A stretch of 64,000 bases of DNA, from the NCBI GenBank assembly GCA_001662425.1, contig BDDC01000032.1:23553-87552 (forward strand), given 5' to 3'. The notes beneath the pieces were generated by a model, which was not told the DNA's origin, did no database searches, and worked only from the letters and a program-made list of their open reading frames with translations. This document shows positions 62,619 to 64,000 of this stretch, in pieces. The translations under genes were made by a program, and so were the position numbers. Each line of letters starts with the position of its first letter. Positions within the stretch are counted from its first letter, which is position 1. The stretch comes from Chlamydomonas sphaeroides (taxonomy: Eukaryota > Chlorophyta > Chlorophyceae > Chlamydomonadales > Chlamydomonadaceae).

Positions 62619-64000
62619 TCTCTCTTCACGTCACCTTGAGATCTTGCTGTCTTGCTGGAACGAGCTTTTGAAAGAGTTGCTTTTGAATGAGTTGCCTTTG
62701 AAGTTGTAGGACCTTTGGACCTTGTCGTCGCTTTGGAATGAGTTGCTTTTGAATGAGTTGCCTTTGAAGTTGAAGGACCTTTGGACCTTGTCGTCGCTTT
62801 GGAATGAGTTGCTTTGGAATGAGTTGCCTTCGAAGTTGAAGGACCATTGGACCTTGTAGTCGCCTTGGAATGATTTGCTTTGGAATGAGTTGAAGGCAAT
62901 GATCTGGCGTCGCCTTTGGACCTTGTAGTCGCTTTGGAATGATTTGCTTTGGAATGAGTTGTTGTCTTCGAAATTGAAGGCAATGATCTGGCGTCGCCAC
63001 GAGACCTTGCAGTCGCTTTGGAAGGTGTAGCTCTTGAATGTAGAGCTGGAGCTTTGGTGTGTGACGTTCTCGCAGGTGTACCAGGCAGTACCACGGAAGT
63101 AGCAGGCGTACCACGAATCGTTGCCTTCAATTTTACGTTGCTGTCAACATTCTTTCTTGTTCCGCTTAACCTCAAAGTGGAAGGCAATGATGATCTTGCA
63201 TCGCCTTTGGACTCTGTAGTCGCTTTGGAATGAGTTGTGGAAGGCAATGTTCTGGCGTCGCCTCGAGCTGAATGTAGAGCTGGAGCTTTGGTGTGTCCTA
63301 GTAAGGTTGCTTCGGAAGTCGCTGCAGACGCCTTGGATGTCGTCGTTGCAAATGACGTCGTTGCAGGTGAGTAAGTAGCAGTTGCCTTCGATTTTGCGTT
63401 GCTGTCAACATTCTTTCTAGTTCCGCTTAATCTCGAGAGTGTCCCGCTGATCCTTTTGCGCGTTCGTGTGCTGCTGCTGACGACGCGTGTTGTTGAACTT
63501 GTAGGACGCGACTTCGTGACTTGAGAGTTGGCTTGACGTTGAATTGACGTTGAAATTGTATTATTACGACTCGCTTCGTCTTCGCCTTCTTCTTCTTCTT
63601 CTTTAGTGGTAGCCGGCCGAGCCGGCCTCTCTTCAAAGCGACCGTCCAGGTGCACGTGCGCACGTTCAATGTCGTCGAGGTAGCTGCCATCCACAAAGCG
63701 ATGCGGAATGATCGTCAAGAGGATGCGGAGGGTGGCTTGGCACATGTCATTGTATGTTTTGTACAGGTCGGGTCCCAAGGCGTCCGAGTATGTTCTGAGG
63801 AACAGGGCCACAAGACGGTAGCCCGAGTAAAGTTTGATCACATCAAGAGTCCCTCCGTCGCATATGCGGGACTTCAGCATGGCAAGGTCCACTAGGTCAT
63901 CCGCGTCAGCCTGGTCACGGAGGATGCGCAGGAAGAATCCATCGTATGAGACCTGGGTATCATCGTTGTCGTCATCATAGGAGGATCGTTTCCTAAACCT
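62615..64000 (-). CDS. basic SKAT-repeat protein, 5' partial at window end
   Basis: The frame is open to the last base (the apparent start at 63892 would be GTG), so the N-terminus lies beyond 64000. The N-terminal ~130 visible residues look folded (SYDGFFLRILRDQADADDLVD, LYSGYRLVALFLRTYSDAL). The rest is a long run of THSKATTRSKGDAR and SKATHSKAT units, Lys/Arg/Ser/Thr-rich and nearly acid-free, encoded by TTGGAATGAGTTGCTTT-type DNA repeats. Resembles H1-like DNA-packing tails. Stop overlaps the Cys-rich gene's stop by four bases. Confidence 0.65.
   Translation of the reverse strand, partial: RFRKRSSYDDDNDDTQVSYDGFFLRILRDQADADDLVDLAMLKSRICDGGTLDVIKLYSGYRLVALFLRTYSDALGPDLYKTYNDMCQATLRILLTIIPHRFVDGSYLDDIERAHVHLDGRFEERPARPATTKEEEEEGEDEASRNNTISTSIQRQANSQVTKSRPTSSTTRVVSSSTRTRKRISGTLSRLSGTRKNVDSNAKSKATATYSPATTSFATTTSKASAATSEATLLGHTKAPALHSARGDARTLPSTTHSKATTESKGDARSSLPSTLRLSGTRKNVDSNVKLKATIRGTPATSVVLPGTPARTSHTKAPALHSRATPSKATARSRGDARSLPSISKTTTHSKANHSKATTRSKGDARSLPSTHSKANHSKATTRSNGPSTSKATHSKATHSKATTRSKGPSTSKATHSKATHSKATTRSKGPTTSKATHSKATLSKARSSKTARSQGDVKRD

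Noticed and set aside
62640..63420. CRISPR-like spaced repeats
   Set aside because: The repeats are coding, vary in length and have no unique spacers of constant size.

Overview
The window comes from a large eukaryotic DNA virus (Nucleocytoviricota), probably infecting an alga or another protist. It carries RNA polymerase subunit RPB2, a VLTF2-type late transcription factor, a TBP-like protein, a D6/D11-type SNF2 helicase, topoisomerase II, eukaryotic-type topoisomerase IB, PCNA, ribonucleotide reductase small subunit, RNase III, an ERCC4-type nuclease, a short double-jelly-roll capsid paralogue and many small virion-type membrane proteins. Genes lie on both strands, usually separated by tens of bases. 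No tRNA, rRNA or CRISPR was seen. I could not place it in a family. The gene set resembles the phycodnavirus/mimivirus side of the phylum, but the GC content and the number of tandem repeats are unusual for it.

Layout. 1-3.6 kb: repeat-rich Pro/Ser/Thr protein and small membrane proteins. 3.6-13.5 kb: RPB2, an HMG/YABBY-like protein, a mini K+ channel, a cold-shock protein, a collagen-like membrane protein, RNase III, a zinc-finger/dual-specificity-phosphatase fusion and a frameshifted RING protein. 13.6-24.8 kb: prolyl hydroxylase, capsid paralogue, topoisomerase II, H1-like repeat protein, histone-fold-like protein, virion membrane proteins and a degenerate clamp-loader-like ATPase. 25-30.4 kb: BED finger protein and SNF2 helicase. 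30.48-33.83 kb: a GC-rich Tc1/mariner-IS630 transposon carrying a DD34E transposase and a Fanzor (eukaryotic TnpB-like) nuclease, with recognisable inverted repeats and TA target duplication. 33.9-43.8 kb: second prolyl hydroxylase, RNR small subunit, TBP-like protein, two LamG-like membrane proteins, topoisomerase IB and conserved core proteins. 43.9-51.8 kb: AIM24-like protein, an Ala-rich coiled-coil protein broken by an N gap (47277-47755), a membrane protein and the ERCC4 nuclease. 52-53.7 kb: an FCP1-like CTD phosphatase gene whose catalytic domain reads through only if three spliceosomal-type introns are removed. 53.7-64 kb: two glycosyltransferases, PCNA, VLTF2, a membrane-anchored SAP protein and a basic repeat protein that runs off the window.

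Genes that may work together: transcription (RPB2, TBP-like, VLTF2, helicase, CTD phosphatase); replication and repair (PCNA, clamp-loader-like, topoisomerases, RNR, ERCC4); genome packing (histone-fold, HMG-like and two H1-like repeat proteins); and a possible surface-glycoprotein system (two prolyl hydroxylases, two glycosyltransferases, Pro-rich and collagen-like proteins). Introns imply that at least one early or nuclear step uses the host spliceosome. Three virion-membrane genes share a precisely spaced promoter-like element (ACATTTTTC-N11-TATA).
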